Assembly: GCF_900107275.1 (NCBI RefSeq)
Contig: NZ_FNPI01000005.1
Location: 186,001-250,000 of the forward strand
Reading direction: 5' to 3'
Length of the DNA stretch: 64,000 bases
DNA from: Evansella caseinilytica
Lineage (GTDB): Bacteria > Bacillota > Bacilli > Bacillales > Salisediminibacteriaceae
Positions 34,386-45,255 of this stretch are shown one piece after another. Each line of letters starts with the position of its first letter. Position 1 is the first letter of the stretch. The notes below the pieces were generated by a model. It was not told the DNA's origin, ran no database searches, and worked only from the letters and a program-made list of their open reading frames with translations. The position numbers and the translations under genes were made by a program.

Positions 34386-35678
34386 TTAGTTGGAAGAACT
34401 TAGCGCAGCAAAAGCTTTTTCAGCAGCGGCCACCGTCTGATCTATATCCGCTTCGGTATGCTTTGTGGAAAGGAACATACCCTCAAACTGTGACGGCGGC
34501 AAAGAAATTCCCTGTTCCAGCATTCGCTTGAAGTATTCAGCAAACATCGTTAAGTCGGAGGAAGACGCTTTTTCATAATTCGTTACTCTTTCATTCGTAA
34601 AGAAAAATCCGACCATGGACCCGATATGATTGATATGGTGAGGAATCTTATATAAACCAGCGGCTTCCGACAGCCCTTTTGCCAACCGCTTGCCAAGGCG
34701 GTCAAAGTGGGCATAGCTTTCCTTCGTCAGTTGACGCAATGTTTCATATCCTGCCGTCATCGCCAGCGGGTTTCCGGAAAGGGTTCCTGCCTGATAAATT
34801 GGTCCTGACGGAGCAATTTGCTCCATGATTTCCCGCTTTCCGCCGTAAGCACCGACCGGCAGACCGCCGCCGATCACTTTTCCAAGGCAGGTTAAATCCG
34901 GTGTTATGCCAAATTTTCCTTGCGCACATTCAAAATCAACGCGGAAGCCTGTCATTACTTCATCAAAAATCAGCAGCGTCCCGTTTGCAGCAGTGATTTT
35001 CCGCACACCTTCCAGGAAGCCCGGTTCCGGCAGCACTACACCCATATTTCCTGCGACAGGTTCCATGATCACCGCCGCCAAATCGTCGCCGTAATGATCA
35101 ACAGCATACTGAAGGCTTGCTAAATCATTGTATGGCACGGTTAATGTATTTTTCGCTACGGATTCGGGAACACCAGGACTGTCAGGCAAGCCAAGCGTTG
35201 CCACCCCCGAGCCGGCTTTGATCAGCAGGGAATCACCGTGACCGTGATAACAGCCTTCAAATTTTAAGATTTTATTTCTCCCTGTATAACCGCGGGCGAG
35301 CCGCAGCGCGCTCATCGTTGCTTCCGTCCCAGAGTTCACCATCCGGACAACTTCTATCGATGGTACCCGTTCTATCACAAGCTCTGCCAGCTTCGTTTCC
35401 AGTTCATTCGGCGCCCCAAAGCTCGTCCCTTTTTCGGCAGCAATCTTCAGCGCTTCGACAACCTCGTCATCCGCATGCCCTAAAATAAGCGGTCCCCACG
35501 ACAGAACGTAATCAATATATTTGTTCCCGTCAATATCCCAAATGGTTGATCCTTTGCCGCGTTCCATAAACACCGGATCAAGCTTTACTGATTTAAAGGC
35601 ACGAACCGGGCTGTTTACGCCCCCCGGCATGACCTCTTTCGCCTTGCGGAAGGCTGCCGACGATTTTTTCCACTCCAT
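34386..35678 (-). CDS. hemL: Glutamate-1-semialdehyde 2,1-aminomutase
   Basis: 430-residue PLP enzyme that makes 5-aminolevulinate from glutamate-1-semialdehyde, the second step of C5 haem synthesis. Seen: '[12 protein letters not shown]', '[16 protein letters not shown]', '[11 protein letters not shown]', '[13 protein letters not shown]' and PLP lysine in [11 protein letters not shown] (K267). Start chosen at ATG 35678 with AAAGGCGG upstream; a GTG is one codon before. Last gene of the hemAXCDBL operon, as in B. subtilis. Confidence 0.97.
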   Translation of the reverse strand: MEWKKSSAAFRKAKEVMPGGVNSPVRAFKSVKLDPVFMERGKGSTIWDIDGNKYIDYVLSWGPLILGHADDEVVEALKIAAEKGTSFGAPNELETKLAELVIERVPSIEVVRMVNSGTEATMSALRLARGYTGRNKILKFEGCYHGHGDSLLIKAGSGVATLGLPDSPGVPESVAKNTLTVPYNDLASLQYAVDHYGDDLAAVIMEPVAGNMGVVLPEPGFLEGVRKITAANGTLLIFDEVMTGFRVDFECAQGKFGITPDLTCLGKVIGGGLPVGAYGGKREIMEQIAPSGPIYQAGTLSGNPLAMTAGYETLRQLTKESYAHFDRLGKRLAKGLSEAAGLYKIPHHINHIGSMVGFFFTNERVTNYEKASSSDLTMFAEYFKRMLEQGISLPPSQFEGMFLSTKHTEADIDQTVAAAEKAFAALSSSN

Positions 35679-35720
35679 CACGATACCGCCTTTCCAACCG
35701 TAATTTTCTCTCGTTCATCG

Positions 35721-36701
35721 TTATTTTTCATCAAGCCACTTCACAACATCTTTTGCAAAATACGTTAAAATCAAATCTGCTCCCGCCCGCTTCATGCTGA
35801 GCAGCTTTTCCAGCACCACCGATTTCTCGTCAATCCAGCCGTTAGCCGCAGCCGCTTTGACCATGGAATATTCTCCGCTTACATTGTAAGCGACGATCGG
35901 CAGCGGATGACGTTCCTTTACATCCCGAATGATATCCAAATAAGCGAGCGCCGGCTTCACGATAAGGAAGTCCGCCCCTTCTTCTACATCGGATCGGGCT
36001 TCACGCAGCGCTTCCAAACGATTGGCCGGATCCATTTGATATGTTTTACGATCACCGAACTGAGGAGAGCTGTGGGCCGCATCCCGGAAAGGACCATAAA
36101 ATGAAGAAGCGTATTTTACAGCGTAGCTCATGATCGGCACGTTATGAAACCCAGCTTCATCCAATCCCCGGCGAATCGCGGCGACGAAGCCGTCCATCAT
36201 GTTTGACGGCGCAATAATATCCGCTCCCGCCTTCACTTGGGATACCGCTGTTTTTACAAGCAACGCCAATGATTCATCATTTAAAATTTCTCCGTCTTCA
36301 ATGACACCGCAGTGGCCGTGATCGGTGAATTGACAAAGACATGTATCGGCAATCACCGTCAGCTGCGGGTATTGCGCCTTGATTTGCCGAATCCCCTGCT
36401 GCACGATCCCTTCATTGCAATAGGCCGATGTACCGGTATCATCCTTCGCTGCCGGCACCCCAAAAACGATAATTGAAGCAATCCCTAAATCGACTATTTC
36501 CGTCAGTTCCTCATTAAGGCGATCCAAAGACCATTGATAGACTCCCGGCATCGACGGCACTTCATTTTTAATGTTGTTTCCTTCTTTTACAAAAATCGGG
36601 TAAATCAAATCTTCTTTATGTAGGTGTGTTTCACGAACCATCCCGCGGATTCCCGCTGAACTGCGCAACCTTCGGTGTCGTTTAAAATCAAGCTCAGTCA
36701 T
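35721..36701 (-). CDS. hemB: Porphobilinogen synthase
   Basis: 326 residues from ATG 36701 after AAGGAGGATGG. Condenses two 5-aminolevulinate molecules to porphobilinogen. Seen: '[11 protein letters not shown]', zinc-type cysteine cluster '[15 protein letters not shown]', Schiff-base lysines in '[16 protein letters not shown]' and '[12 protein letters not shown]'. The cysteine pattern shows a zinc enzyme rather than a magnesium-only type. Confidence 0.97.
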   Translation of the reverse strand: MTELDFKRHRRLRSSAGIRGMVRETHLHKEDLIYPIFVKEGNNIKNEVPSMPGVYQWSLDRLNEELTEIVDLGIASIIVFGVPAAKDDTGTSAYCNEGIVQQGIRQIKAQYPQLTVIADTCLCQFTDHGHCGVIEDGEILNDESLALLVKTAVSQVKAGADIIAPSNMMDGFVAAIRRGLDEAGFHNVPIMSYAVKYASSFYGPFRDAAHSSPQFGDRKTYQMDPANRLEALREARSDVEEGADFLIVKPALAYLDIIRDVKERHPLPIVAYNVSGEYSMVKAAAANGWIDEKSVVLEKLLSMKRAGADLILTYFAKDVVKWLDEK

Positions 36702-36720
36702 CGTCCATCCTCCTTCAAAG

Positions 36721-37545
36721 TTATTCCGAATCATTATTTCTTCCTCTTTTGAACTCGCTCGCAACCCGCAGCATTTCCCGTTCACTAATCAAGGTATCGA
36801 TTAAACCGTCAAGCGTATGCTGTTCTGCCACAATCACATCATCCACCCGATAATCGGTTAGCGCTCTGGCAGTAATCGCACCGATCACTGCCACGCGAAG
36901 GCTGTGCCGGCTGTTTTCCCAGACAGATGCCGAAACTTGTTGAAAAAACGAATGCACGGCTGACGGACTGGTAAATAAAATCACATCAAGCGTACCGGCT
37001 TTCAGCAAACGGTTCAATCGTTCTGCTCCTGATACATCGTACACCGTTTCATAAATAACCGGCGCATCGACTTCTATACCGACCCGTTCCAGCCCAGCGA
37101 CAACCACGTTCCTGGCCAGGCTGCTTCTTGGAAAAAGCACGCGCTCCCCGGACTTGATGACATTGACAAGTTCATCGGCTAAATGCTCAGCGGCAAATGC
37201 TTTAGGTACAACCGCCGCGCGGTACCCTTTTTTCTCCAATGCGGCAGCTGTTTGCCCTCCTACTGCTGCAAATTTCATATTCTCCAATAAAGTCAGGTCA
37301 ACGCCCTCATCCTTCAGCAGTTGAAAAAAGAAGCGGATGCTGTTGACGCTCGTAAAAATCAGCCATTGATAATGTTCCAGCAAATGAAGCGCCTGTCTCA
37401 CAGGGCTGAAATCCGCTGGCATATCGATGGCAATTAGGGGATGTTCAATGACAATTCCCCCATGTGCTTCAAGCTTCTTCGTTAGTGCTGCTGCCTGATG
37501 AACAGCCCGCGTGTTTAAAAAACGGCATTGCCGGAGTGCGTTCAT
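36721..37545 (-). CDS. hemD: Uroporphyrinogen-III synthase
   Basis: 274 residues, AAAAAGGAGTGG before ATG 37545. Cyclises hydroxymethylbilane with inversion of ring D. The family is weakly conserved; visible are the two alternating Rossmann-like halves with '[17 protein letters not shown]' and '[17 protein letters not shown]', and '[12 protein letters not shown]'. Position between hemC and hemB confirms the call. Confidence 0.93.
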   Translation of the reverse strand: MNALRQCRFLNTRAVHQAAALTKKLEAHGGIVIEHPLIAIDMPADFSPVRQALHLLEHYQWLIFTSVNSIRFFFQLLKDEGVDLTLLENMKFAAVGGQTAAALEKKGYRAAVVPKAFAAEHLADELVNVIKSGERVLFPRSSLARNVVVAGLERVGIEVDAPVIYETVYDVSGAERLNRLLKAGTLDVILFTSPSAVHSFFQQVSASVWENSRHSLRVAVIGAITARALTDYRVDDVIVAEQHTLDGLIDTLISEREMLRVASEFKRGRNNDSE

Positions 37546-37572
37546 CTCTTTCCACTCCTTTTTAGCAAATGT

Positions 37573-38505
37573 TTACAATTGAAGGTCGCTCTTCACTTGA
37601 TCGAGCAGCTCCTTTGCCCCTGCTGCCAGCATGTTTTCCGCCGCCTCCTTGCCGATGCGAAGCGGATCATCTCCGACGACGGTTTCACGAAAAATTTTGT
37701 TGCCGTCCGGTGAAGCGATGATTGCCGTCAGTAAAATCTGATTATTTTCCACCAATGTCGCATAACCTCCGACCGGAATTTGACAACCCCCTTCCACCGT
37801 ATGAAGGAAAGAGCGTTCCGCTGCTACCGTCCGTTCTGTATCGCTGTCGTTGATTGCCGACAGCAGCCGGCGAACATCGTGATCATCCTCCCGGCATTCG
37901 ATGGCGAGGGCCCCTTGCCCGACAGCCGGCAGGGAAATTTCCGGATCAAGAAACTCCGTCACCGTGTCTTTCGTCCAGCCGACGCGTTCGAGACCGGCGG
38001 CAGCGAGAATAATCGCATCGTATTCACCAGACCGGCATTTGTTTATCCGTGTATCAATATTTCCACGAATCCACTTGATTTTCAGATCCGAACGCCTTGC
38101 CAGCACTTGAGCTGAACGCCGCAAACTGCTTGTACCGACGATCGAGCCTGACGGCAGCGCCATCAACCCAAGCCCACTATTGGAAATCAGTGCATCGCGG
38201 GGATCCACCCTTTTTGGAACAGCGCCAATCGTTAAACCGGGAGCTACCTCCGCCGGCATATCCTTCATGCTATGTACTGCGATATCGATGTCTTTATCGA
38301 ACATCGCCTGTTCGATTTCTTTTACGAAAAGGCCTTTTCCGCCCACTTTGGATAAGGTAACATCCAATATTTTATCACCCTTAGTGACGATTTCTTCAAT
38401 CTCGAATTCGTAATCACCGCCGAGGGCGCGGAGCTTGTCGACGACCCATTTCGTCTGCGTCATCGCCAACTTGCTTTTTCGCGAGCCTACGATTATTTTT
38501 CTCAT
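37573..38505 (-). CDS. hemC: Hydroxymethylbilane synthase
   Basis: 310-residue enzyme polymerising four porphobilinogen units. Seen: '[15 protein letters not shown]', '[13 protein letters not shown]', 'HSMKDMPAE', 'DPRDAL', '[11 protein letters not shown]' with the porphyrin-binding Arg pair, and dipyrromethane-cofactor Cys 241 in '[12 protein letters not shown]'. Follows hemX with a 57-base gap and precedes hemD. Confidence 0.97.
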   Translation of the reverse strand: MRKIIVGSRKSKLAMTQTKWVVDKLRALGGDYEFEIEEIVTKGDKILDVTLSKVGGKGLFVKEIEQAMFDKDIDIAVHSMKDMPAEVAPGLTIGAVPKRVDPRDALISNSGLGLMALPSGSIVGTSSLRRSAQVLARRSDLKIKWIRGNIDTRINKCRSGEYDAIILAAAGLERVGWTKDTVTEFLDPEISLPAVGQGALAIECREDDHDVRRLLSAINDSDTERTVAAERSFLHTVEGGCQIPVGGYATLVENNQILLTAIIASPDGNKIFRETVVGDDPLRIGKEAAENMLAAGAKELLDQVKSDLQL

Positions 38506-38562
38506 GTCATTACCTCCATTGCTTTGTCAAAATAGTATCATGTGACAGGATCAAAGGTAAAG

Positions 38563-39381
38563 TTACCAAAGATGAAAGCCGGAAAAATTGCTTGAAAGAA
38601 AATAATTAATCAATAAAACCAGGAAAGCGGCGATATTGAAAAGAGCCAGCCCGTAACCGCGCCTCTTGCGCATCGTCCACTGAAACAAATACAGGCCGTA
38701 GGAGAGGAGCACAAGGAAGGAGCTGACCACCTTGACATCATACCACGGAATCATCGAAAACTTAATCCACGCCCAGACAACGCCTAAAATAATGCCAAGC
38801 AGCATGAATGGAAAGCCGATGAGCGTAAAAACATAAGACAGCCTTTCCAATTTCGACAGGTTGCCGATCCGTTTGATCCACTGCCCCCACTTTTTCCGTT
38901 TCAACAGCTGGTGCTGAATGAAATATAAAAGAGAGCAGGCAAACGATAAGGTGAAAGTCCCGTAGGATAACAAAATCAAGCTGACATGAATGATCAACAG
39001 TTCAAAAATGAACAGCTCGGCCAGTTGCGGAGAAACTTCTCTGGCCGGTGCGAAAACGCTGATGGTCAGGATCACAAACCCGACGATATTGACTAACAAT
39101 ATTAAAAAATCCATGCGGTAAAGCCGGCTGATGACTAATGAGAAGGTCACTAGAATCCAAGCGTAAACAAACATTCCTTCAAAGATGGTCATCAATGGAA
39201 GGCGGTTATACTCCACAGTCCTGATGACCACATACATCCCTTGCAGCATCCAGACAATAGAAAGCAACCAGAAGGAAATTCGATTCACCTTCTGGTTGTT
39301 TTGGATAAAATCAATAAAATACCCCAGTACGCACAAGGAATAAAAGACAATAATCAAAATGTAAAGGACATGAATAAACAT
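38563..39381 (-). CDS. hemX: HemX, CcsA-like membrane protein
   Basis: 272-residue polytopic protein with about eight hydrophobic segments and homology-type features of the CcsA/CcmC cytochrome c assembly family ('IHVSLILLSYGTFTLSFACSLLYFIQHQLLKRKKWG'). The tryptophan-rich WWD motif of true haem handlers is not obvious. In B. subtilis HemX lowers the amount of HemA protein. Located 10 bases after hemA, as in Bacillus. Confidence 0.9.
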   Translation of the reverse strand: MFIHVLYILIIVFYSLCVLGYFIDFIQNNQKVNRISFWLLSIVWMLQGMYVVIRTVEYNRLPLMTIFEGMFVYAWILVTFSLVISRLYRMDFLILLVNIVGFVILTISVFAPAREVSPQLAELFIFELLIIHVSLILLSYGTFTLSFACSLLYFIQHQLLKRKKWGQWIKRIGNLSKLERLSYVFTLIGFPFMLLGIILGVVWAWIKFSMIPWYDVKVVSSFLVLLSYGLYLFQWTMRKRRGYGLALFNIAAFLVLLINYFLSSNFSGFHLW

Positions 39382-39391
39382 ATTAATCCCT

Positions 39392-40777
39392 CTAGAAAGA
39401 GCGGGCCAACGCTTCCCTGCCGGCCAACTTCGCTTTTTGCTTTTCTACGTTCCATTGACGTTCCGCTTTATTGATTTGAATTTGGCACTCCGGTAGCATT
39501 TGCTGCTCCTGCAGCTGCTCCTCCAAAGCAAACACCTTTGTCACAAATTGCAGCAGTTCCTCCGTATGTTTCTCTTCCGGCAACTCTTTTATCGCCGAAA
39601 TCGGATCACGTAGCAGTTGATTGACAATGCTCTTCATGTGCTTGCGTATCACTTTTCTTTCTCTTTCCGAAAGGTTCGTGAGCTTTCGTTCCAGACTTTC
39701 CATCGTTTCTTCCTGCACTGCCATCGCTTTTTTTCTCAAGGCGGTGATGACAGGCACTACTCCAAGCGTATCAAGCCACTGGCTGAAGTCAATCAACTCT
39801 TCTTCGATCATCAGCTCGATTTTTTCCGCTTCCTGTTTGCGTTCTTCCAAGTTTGCCGCCACGATGCCTTCAAGATCGTCGATATCATATAAATAGACGT
39901 TTTCGATCTCGGCAATCGCCGGATCCAAGTCGCGAGGTACAGCGATATCCACCAAAAACAACGGACGACCCTTTCTTTTCTTCGCCAGTCGTTGAACCAT
40001 TTCTTTCGTGATGACATAATGGCGCGAACCGGTAGAGCTAATGAGAATATCAGCTGTCATCAGGCTGCCTTCCAGCTCGCCCATCCCCTTTGATTTCCCG
40101 TTGAATTTCAACGCCAGGCTGTCCGATTTTTCCTTCGTTCTGTTGATGACCGTAATATCGCTGATACCGCTTGATGATAAATGCTTGGCTGTCAGTTCGC
40201 TCATCTTCCCGGCACCTAAAATAACCACCTGCTTACCGGTAAAATTGTCAAAAATCTTTTTTCCGAGCTCCACGGCGGCATAGCTGACAGATACCGCATT
40301 TTCCCCAATGGCTGTTTCCGCATGCGCACGCTTGGCCAAAGTCACCGCCTGTTTAAACAAATGATTGAAGATCGTTCCGGTCGTCTCCTGGCTTTGGGCG
40401 TGTAAAAAGCTGTTTCGAACCTGCCCCAAAATCTGCGTTTCCCCCAACACCATGGAGTTCAGTCCACAGGTAACACGAAACAGATGTTCAATCGCATGTT
40501 CATCTTCCCTGATATCCAGATAAGGTGAAAAATCTTCCTTGCGGATACCGAACCACTCCGACAAAAATACTTTTGTATAATAACGGCCGGTATGAAGCTG
40601 GTCTGCCACTACATATATTTCCGTACGGTTACAGGTCGATATGATCACGCATTCCAAAATGCTTTTCGACTGACGGAGCTTTTTTAACGCACGATCCAAA
40701 TCGTCCTGAAACGAAAATTTCTCTCGAATTTCGACAGGAGTTGATTTATAATTCAAACTGACAACCAGGATGTGCAT
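39392..40777 (-). CDS. hemA: Glutamyl-tRNA reductase
   Basis: 461-residue NADPH-dependent enzyme that starts haem synthesis by reducing Glu-tRNA to glutamate-1-semialdehyde. Seen: catalytic Cys 49 in '[11 protein letters not shown]', '[19 protein letters not shown]', NADPH loop '[17 protein letters not shown]', '[10 protein letters not shown]', and the C-terminal dimerisation coil. The C-terminal tail is slightly longer than average. First gene of the hem operon; a family-B repeat lies just upstream. Confidence 0.97.
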   Translation of the reverse strand: MHILVVSLNYKSTPVEIREKFSFQDDLDRALKKLRQSKSILECVIISTCNRTEIYVVADQLHTGRYYTKVFLSEWFGIRKEDFSPYLDIREDEHAIEHLFRVTCGLNSMVLGETQILGQVRNSFLHAQSQETTGTIFNHLFKQAVTLAKRAHAETAIGENAVSVSYAAVELGKKIFDNFTGKQVVILGAGKMSELTAKHLSSSGISDITVINRTKEKSDSLALKFNGKSKGMGELEGSLMTADILISSTGSRHYVITKEMVQRLAKKRKGRPLFLVDIAVPRDLDPAIAEIENVYLYDIDDLEGIVAANLEERKQEAEKIELMIEEELIDFSQWLDTLGVVPVITALRKKAMAVQEETMESLERKLTNLSERERKVIRKHMKSIVNQLLRDPISAIKELPEEKHTEELLQFVTKVFALEEQLQEQQMLPECQIQINKAERQWNVEKQKAKLAGREALARSF

Positions 40778-40818
40778 ACCTTCACCCCCACGACTCTCTA
40801 TGCATGAATTTTATATAA

Positions 40819-41008
40819 GTGGTTGTTCAAAAAGATCGCTGTATATCTTTTTGTACAACCACGATGCAATGACTGAAGCCGATGCATTCTTTTTAAACTG
40901 GCTATGAGCGGTTTTTTCGTAGCCGGTTGCATCGAGCGGAACCATTGCCCTTTTGATCTGGCTCTATGAAGTGGTTGTTCAAAAAGATCGCTGTATATCT
41001 TTATGAAC
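40819..41008. repeat. Dispersed repeat, family B (190 bp)
   Basis: Opens with GTGGTTGTTCAAAAAGAT...ATCTTTTTGTACAACCAC (40819-40862), then GATGCAATGACTGAAGCCGATGCATTC, GCATCGAGCGGAACCATTGCC, and closes with a second copy of the opening arm (40974-41008). It lacks the middle part present in the copies at 23186 and 46984. Confidence 0.85.
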
Positions 41009-41046
41009 ATGAATATTTTTAATATAGAAACTTTTATTAATGATAA

Positions 41047-41265
41047 CTCGTATTAAATTATAACATCTTTAATGCAAAAACGATAAACAATTGCTATGAC
41101 GAATCTGTGAACTTTCTCTACATACTTGTAAAAAATGTTTCTATTGAAGCAAAAATCAGTTATTATCAAGGATTAGATGAAACAGATTCTTCAAAATTAG
41201 CTGGTGCAAACAAATTATTTCTGCCTGCTGTCAATGTTTATCTTACCCAGATTGGAAAAAGCTAG
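41047..41265 (+). pseudogene. Possible gene remnant upstream of a membrane-protein gene
   Basis: A 72-codon frame free of stops ends in TAG at 41263-41265 and reads like protein ('VKNVSIEAKISYYQG', 'SSKLAGANKLFLPAVNVYL'), but there is no ATG and no ribosome site; the only start-like codon is GTG 41107. It may be the 3' end of a lost gene or a chance frame in AT-rich DNA. Not recognised. Confidence 0.25.
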
Positions 41266-41317
41266 TAACTTTTTTTGTAAAAATAATGTTTGGCGGGCAC
41301 AGCAGCTGAACTTAGTT

Positions 41318-41352
41318 AAAATAATTATCATTTACTAATGATTATTATAATA
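41318..41352. promoter_or_regulatory. Fur-like AT-rich palindrome
   Basis: The segment TAAAATAATTATCATTTACTAATGATTATTATAAT contains two TGATAAT/ATTATCA-like halves, as in Fur/PerR-type boxes, 50-85 bases upstream of the membrane-protein gene. The match is partial. Confidence 0.3.
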
Positions 41353-41404
41353 TATATTTTGCTGAAATTCCAGCTCATTCACTTATTTAAAGGATGTGAT
41401 CCGT

Positions 41405-41887
41405 TTGAAGCGTAATCATTTACTGCCAGGTTTTTTTCTCATTGTCATCGGTTTATACTTTCTTCTAAAACAGTTTAACATTTCTTTTCCTTATTCTCAC
41501 CTGATTTTTACCTGGCAATCCATTCTATTAATTCTCGGGCTTGTTTTTGCTTTTCAAGGTTTTTCTAACCGTGATGAACATAAAATGTTTTCCGGAATCA
41601 TTATGCTCGGTCTCGGCGTATACTTTCACAGCATTCACCATTTTCATTTTCTGAATGCTCACTGGGGATACTTTACTTTAATCATCAGCATCGCCTTCTT
41701 CATGAAATATTTTGTTAACAAACGAGACGGGATCGTACCAGGCATGATCTTGCTGATTATTTCCCTCATTGCCTTGAATGCCGGGAATGTGACACAATGG
41801 TTCAATATATTCACGAAATTCAACAATTTCTGGCCGGTTCTCCTGATTTTCGTTGGCATCTACTTGGTGTTTTTCCGAAAGAAATGA
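41405..41887 (+). CDS. Polytopic membrane protein with LiaF-TM-like repeats
   Basis: About 160 residues with repeated pairs of hydrophobic segments of the type 'GFFLIVIGLYFLLKQF' and 'FWPVLLIFVGIYLVFF', the pattern of the DUF5668/LiaF transmembrane motif. Function unknown; related segments occur in LiaF and in membrane-stress sensors. Start uncertain: TTG 41405 lies ten bases from AAAGGAT, while a GTG at 41396 is too close. Convergent with ysxC. Confidence 0.7.
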   Translation: MKRNHLLPGFFLIVIGLYFLLKQFNISFPYSHLIFTWQSILLILGLVFAFQGFSNRDEHKMFSGIIMLGLGVYFHSIHHFHFLNAHWGYFTLIISIAFFMKYFVNKRDGIVPGMILLIISLIALNAGNVTQWFNIFTKFNNFWPVLLIFVGIYLVFFRKK

Positions 41888-41960
41888 GGCAGGGAAACAG
41901 GACTTTGGGACAGCCGATGAACGCCGGCATCCACACCTTGAACACTTGAAAACAGAAAAT

Positions 41961-42006
41961 ATCCGGACCGATTGCCACACCGCTTTTTTTGGCAATCAGT
42001 CCGGAT
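41961..42006. terminator. Bidirectional hairpin between the membrane gene and ysxC
   Basis: ATCCGGACCGATTGCCA and TGGCAATCAGTCCGGAT pair with one mismatch around a loop containing seven T. It lies between two convergent genes. Confidence 0.75.
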
Positions 42007-42071
42007 GAAATCCACTGACAAATAGAAACTAAGCTCTTTCGCCTATCATCATGTCATGGTATTGATTTGAA

Positions 42072-42659
42072 TTAGTCGAATAATAAATTTCCTATCTCTC
42101 TCCAAGCAGCATCTTTACCGTGGCCTGTTTCCGACGAAAATACCACCACGTTATCATCCTTATCAAGCTGCAGATACTCCTTTAATTGCTTGACATGTTT
42201 ATCCCATTTCCCGCGAGGAATTTTATCTGCTTTCGTTGCGATGATCAGTACCTTATGGTGATGGTACTTCAGCCAGTCATACATCATGACGTCGTCTGCC
42301 GTCGGTTGATGACGGATATCGATCAATTGCAGGACGCCTTTCAGCTGTTCTCTTTCTTGAAAGTACGTCTCCATTACTTTGCCCCATGCTTCCCGTTCCC
42401 GTTTGGATACTTTCGCATATCCGTATCCGGGAACATCGACAAAGTGAAACCGCTCATTGATAAAATAAAAGTTCAGCGTTTGTGTTTTCCCGGGACGCTG
42501 AGACGTTCTGGCTAAATTTTTTCTAGCTAGAACGGTATTGATAAACGAAGACTTTCCTACATTGGAACGTCCGGACAAAGCTACTTCCGGAAACGGTCCA
42601 GCCGGAAACTGATTCGGCTTGGCCGCACTTATTACAATTTCTGCACTATTTATTTTCAT
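42072..42659 (-). CDS. ysxC: Ribosome biogenesis GTPase YsxC/EngB
   Basis: 195-residue P-loop GTPase needed for assembly of the large ribosomal subunit. Seen: G1 [10 protein letters not shown]3 'DVPGYG', G4 'ATKADK', G5 'FSSETGHG', and the switch region '[16 protein letters not shown]'. The start overlaps the lonA 3' end by 14 bases. Gene order lonA-ysxC-hemA is the Bacillus order. Confidence 0.97.
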   Translation of the reverse strand: MKINSAEIVISAAKPNQFPAGPFPEVALSGRSNVGKSSFINTVLARKNLARTSQRPGKTQTLNFYFINERFHFVDVPGYGYAKVSKREREAWGKVMETYFQEREQLKGVLQLIDIRHQPTADDVMMYDWLKYHHHKVLIIATKADKIPRGKWDKHVKQLKEYLQLDKDDNVVVFSSETGHGKDAAWREIGNLLFD

Positions 42660-44979
42660 TTCTGTTCCCCACTAACGCTTCTTGTAGCACTTCATCCAGA
42701 TGTGCAACAGGAATAAAGGTTAAATCTTTTCTCACACTCTCCGGAATATCTTCCAGGTCCTTGATGTTATCTTTCGGCATAATAATATGGGTCAACCCGG
42801 CGCGATGAGCGCTCATTGATTTTTCCTTCAGTCCGCCGATAGGCAACACCCGGCCGCGAAGAGTGATTTCTCCAGTCATGCCCACTTCCTTGCGAACAGC
42901 TCTGCCAGTTAGCGCTGAAATCAGTGCCGTAGCCATCGTAATCCCTGCCGAAGGACCGTCCTTTGGAACAGCTCCTTCTGGAACGTGGATATGAATATCA
43001 TTTTTTTCATGGAAGCCGGGATCAATGGACAGTTCCTCAGATTTCGAACGAATATAAGTGAACGCCGCCTGAGCGGATTCTTTCATGACATCGCCGAGTT
43101 TTCCCGTCAGGATGAGTTTCCCTTTCCCGGTAGCCAGGGATACCTCGATTGTCAAAGTATCACCGCCGGCTGTGGTATATGCCAGTCCGGTAGCTGCTCC
43201 CACCTGATCCTCAAGCTCGGCTTTTCCGTAACGGAATTTAGGTTTTCCTAACAGGTTTTCGATCGTTTTCTCAGATACGACAACCCGTTTCCTCTCCCCG
43301 GACACAATCATTTTTGCCGCCTTGCGGCAAATCGTGGCCATTTGCCGTTCCAAATTCCGAACGCCTGCTTCTCGGGTATAATACCGGATAACCTTCAAGA
43401 GCGCTTCCTCTCTAACCTGGAGCTTGCTTTTCGTTAATCCGTGCTCTTTTACCTGCTTCGGCAGTAAGTATTCCTGGGCGATGTTTAATTTCTCCACCTC
43501 TGTGTAACCGGAAATATTGATGATTTCCATCCGGTCCATCAAAGGTAGCGGAATGGCGCCGATGTTATTGGCCGTCATAATAAACATGACTTTCGACAAG
43601 TCATACGGCTCTTCGATATAATGATCGCTGAACGAATTGTTTTGTTCCGGGTCAAGCACTTCGAGCATCGCTGCCGACGGGTCACCCCTGAAATCACTGG
43701 CCATTTTATCGATCTCATCCAGAAGGATGACAGGGTTGATCGTGCCTGCTTTTTTCATGCTTTGGATGATGCGACCCGGCATTGCTCCGACATATGTTCT
43801 CCGATGCCCGCGAATCTCCGCTTCATCCCGTACGCCTCCTAAAGACATACGGACAAACTTTCTGCCTAACGATCTGGCAATGGAACGGGCCAGGGATGTT
43901 TTTCCGACTCCAGGAGGGCCGGCTAAACAGAGAATCGGGCCTTTCAATTCCTTTGTGAGCTGCTGCACAGCCAAATATTCAAGCACTCTTTCCTTGACTT
44001 TCTCCAAGCCGTAATGGTCATCATCGAGAATTTTTTCAGAGCGATGGATGTCCAGCAAATCCTCCGTTTCCTTGTGCCAAGGAATTTGTACAAGCCATTC
44101 GATATAATTTCGGATAACCGAGCTTTCCGCTGAGCTTGCAGGCATTTTTTCGTAACGGGCCAATTCTTTGACCGCCTTTTCCTCGACGGATTCAGGCATG
44201 TTCGCTTCAGCGATTTTCTCGCGGAGATTTTCAATTTCTCCTTCCTTACCTTCCTTATCTCCAAGCTCTTTTTGAATAGCTTTCATTTGCTCACGCAAAT
44301 AATATTCTTTTTGCGTTTTTTCCATCGATTTTTTTACCCGCTGGCCGATTTTTTTCTCTAACCCGAGCACTTCCTTTTCATTGCTGAGTATTTCCAATAT
44401 TTTCATCAATCGTCCATTGACGGCGATCGTCTCCAGAACTTCCTGCTTTTGGATGATTTTCAATGGAAGATGCGAGGCGATAATATCTGCTAACCGGCCG
44501 GGTTCAACAATATCCGAAACAGAAGCGAACGTTTCCTGCGAAATTTTCTTCGACAAGTGGATATACTGTTCAAATTGGCGAAGAACATTTCGCATCAGCG
44601 CCTGCTCCTCCAGCGTTGCCTCTTGCCGTTCTGCGATTAATTCCACATCCACTTCAAAATAATCTTCCTTATCTATAAAAGAACGTATTTTTCCGCGCTG
44701 CAGGCCTTCCACTAAGACACGGATCGTACCGTTTGGAAGCTTCAGCATCTGATTCACTTTTGCTATTGTTCCGACAGCAAAGATTTCCTCTTCCTCCGGT
44801 TCATCAATCGATATTTCCTTCTGTGTGGAAAGAAAAATCTCATGTCGATCCACCATGGCCCGTTCCAATGCCTGGACAGATTTGTTCCTCCCAACATCTA
44901 AATGAAGAACCATCGTCGGATAAACAAGTAATCCTCTAAGCGGCAGTAAAGGGAGTTTTCTTTGAGTATGATCACTCAT
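42646..44979 (-). CDS. lonA: ATP-dependent protease LonA
   Basis: 777-residue AAA+ protease of cytosolic quality control. Start ATG 44979 after GGTGGAGG. N-terminal substrate domain (about 8-200), coiled-coil, AAA+ domain with Walker [10 protein letters not shown] and Walker B '[10 protein letters not shown]', and the C-terminal Ser-Lys protease domain with '[10 protein letters not shown]' (nucleophile Ser) and '[14 protein letters not shown]' (Lys). Its 3' end overlaps ysxC, so the two are co-translated. Confidence 0.97.
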   Translation of the reverse strand: MSDHTQRKLPLLPLRGLLVYPTMVLHLDVGRNKSVQALERAMVDRHEIFLSTQKEISIDEPEEEEIFAVGTIAKVNQMLKLPNGTIRVLVEGLQRGKIRSFIDKEDYFEVDVELIAERQEATLEEQALMRNVLRQFEQYIHLSKKISQETFASVSDIVEPGRLADIIASHLPLKIIQKQEVLETIAVNGRLMKILEILSNEKEVLGLEKKIGQRVKKSMEKTQKEYYLREQMKAIQKELGDKEGKEGEIENLREKIAEANMPESVEEKAVKELARYEKMPASSAESSVIRNYIEWLVQIPWHKETEDLLDIHRSEKILDDDHYGLEKVKERVLEYLAVQQLTKELKGPILCLAGPPGVGKTSLARSIARSLGRKFVRMSLGGVRDEAEIRGHRRTYVGAMPGRIIQSMKKAGTINPVILLDEIDKMASDFRGDPSAAMLEVLDPEQNNSFSDHYIEEPYDLSKVMFIMTANNIGAIPLPLMDRMEIINISGYTEVEKLNIAQEYLLPKQVKEHGLTKSKLQVREEALLKVIRYYTREAGVRNLERQMATICRKAAKMIVSGERKRVVVSEKTIENLLGKPKFRYGKAELEDQVGAATGLAYTTAGGDTLTIEVSLATGKGKLILTGKLGDVMKESAQAAFTYIRSKSEELSIDPGFHEKNDIHIHVPEGAVPKDGPSAGITMATALISALTGRAVRKEVGMTGEITLRGRVLPIGGLKEKSMSAHRAGLTHIIMPKDNIKDLEDIPESVRKDLTFIPVAHLDEVLQEALVGNRNENK

Positions 44980-45019
44980 GTTTAACACACCTCCACCTTT
45001 CCCTAACTTTTTTCTATCT

Positions 45020-45107
45020 TGCTTTTAAGCGGTTGTTCAAATTTGCTTTTCACTTTTCGAAACAGCCTCTTAAAGGCCAATCTTTCCCGGACTTTTTGAA
45101 CAGCTTT
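45020..45107. repeat. GTTCAAA-bounded repeat fragment upstream of lonA
   Basis: AAGCGGTTGTTCAAATTTGC... ends in TTTCCCGGACTTTTTGAACAGC; the right end is the inverse of the family-A left end (GTTCAAAAAGTCCGGGAAA). A short degraded copy. Confidence 0.55.
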
Positions 45108-45176
45108 TAATGAGATGCATACTAAGTTACACAAGTCTTGTTCAATTTTATCTTATTGCAACATCTTTGTCTAATA

Positions 45177-45220
45177 GTGAATGTTCAAAAAGATTGAGCT
45201 TTATCTTTTTGAACATTCAC
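45177..45220. terminator. Perfect 18-bp palindrome between lonB and lonA
   Basis: GTGAATGTTCAAAAAGAT (45177-45194) and ATCTTTTTGAACATTCAC (45203-45220) pair perfectly around an 8-base loop. It follows the lonB stop on the minus strand and could end its transcript; it is also a bare example of the repeat-family palindrome. Confidence 0.65.
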
Positions 45221-45255
45221 TTCATCCTCAAAAAGAAGAGGGCCTAATAAAATCA

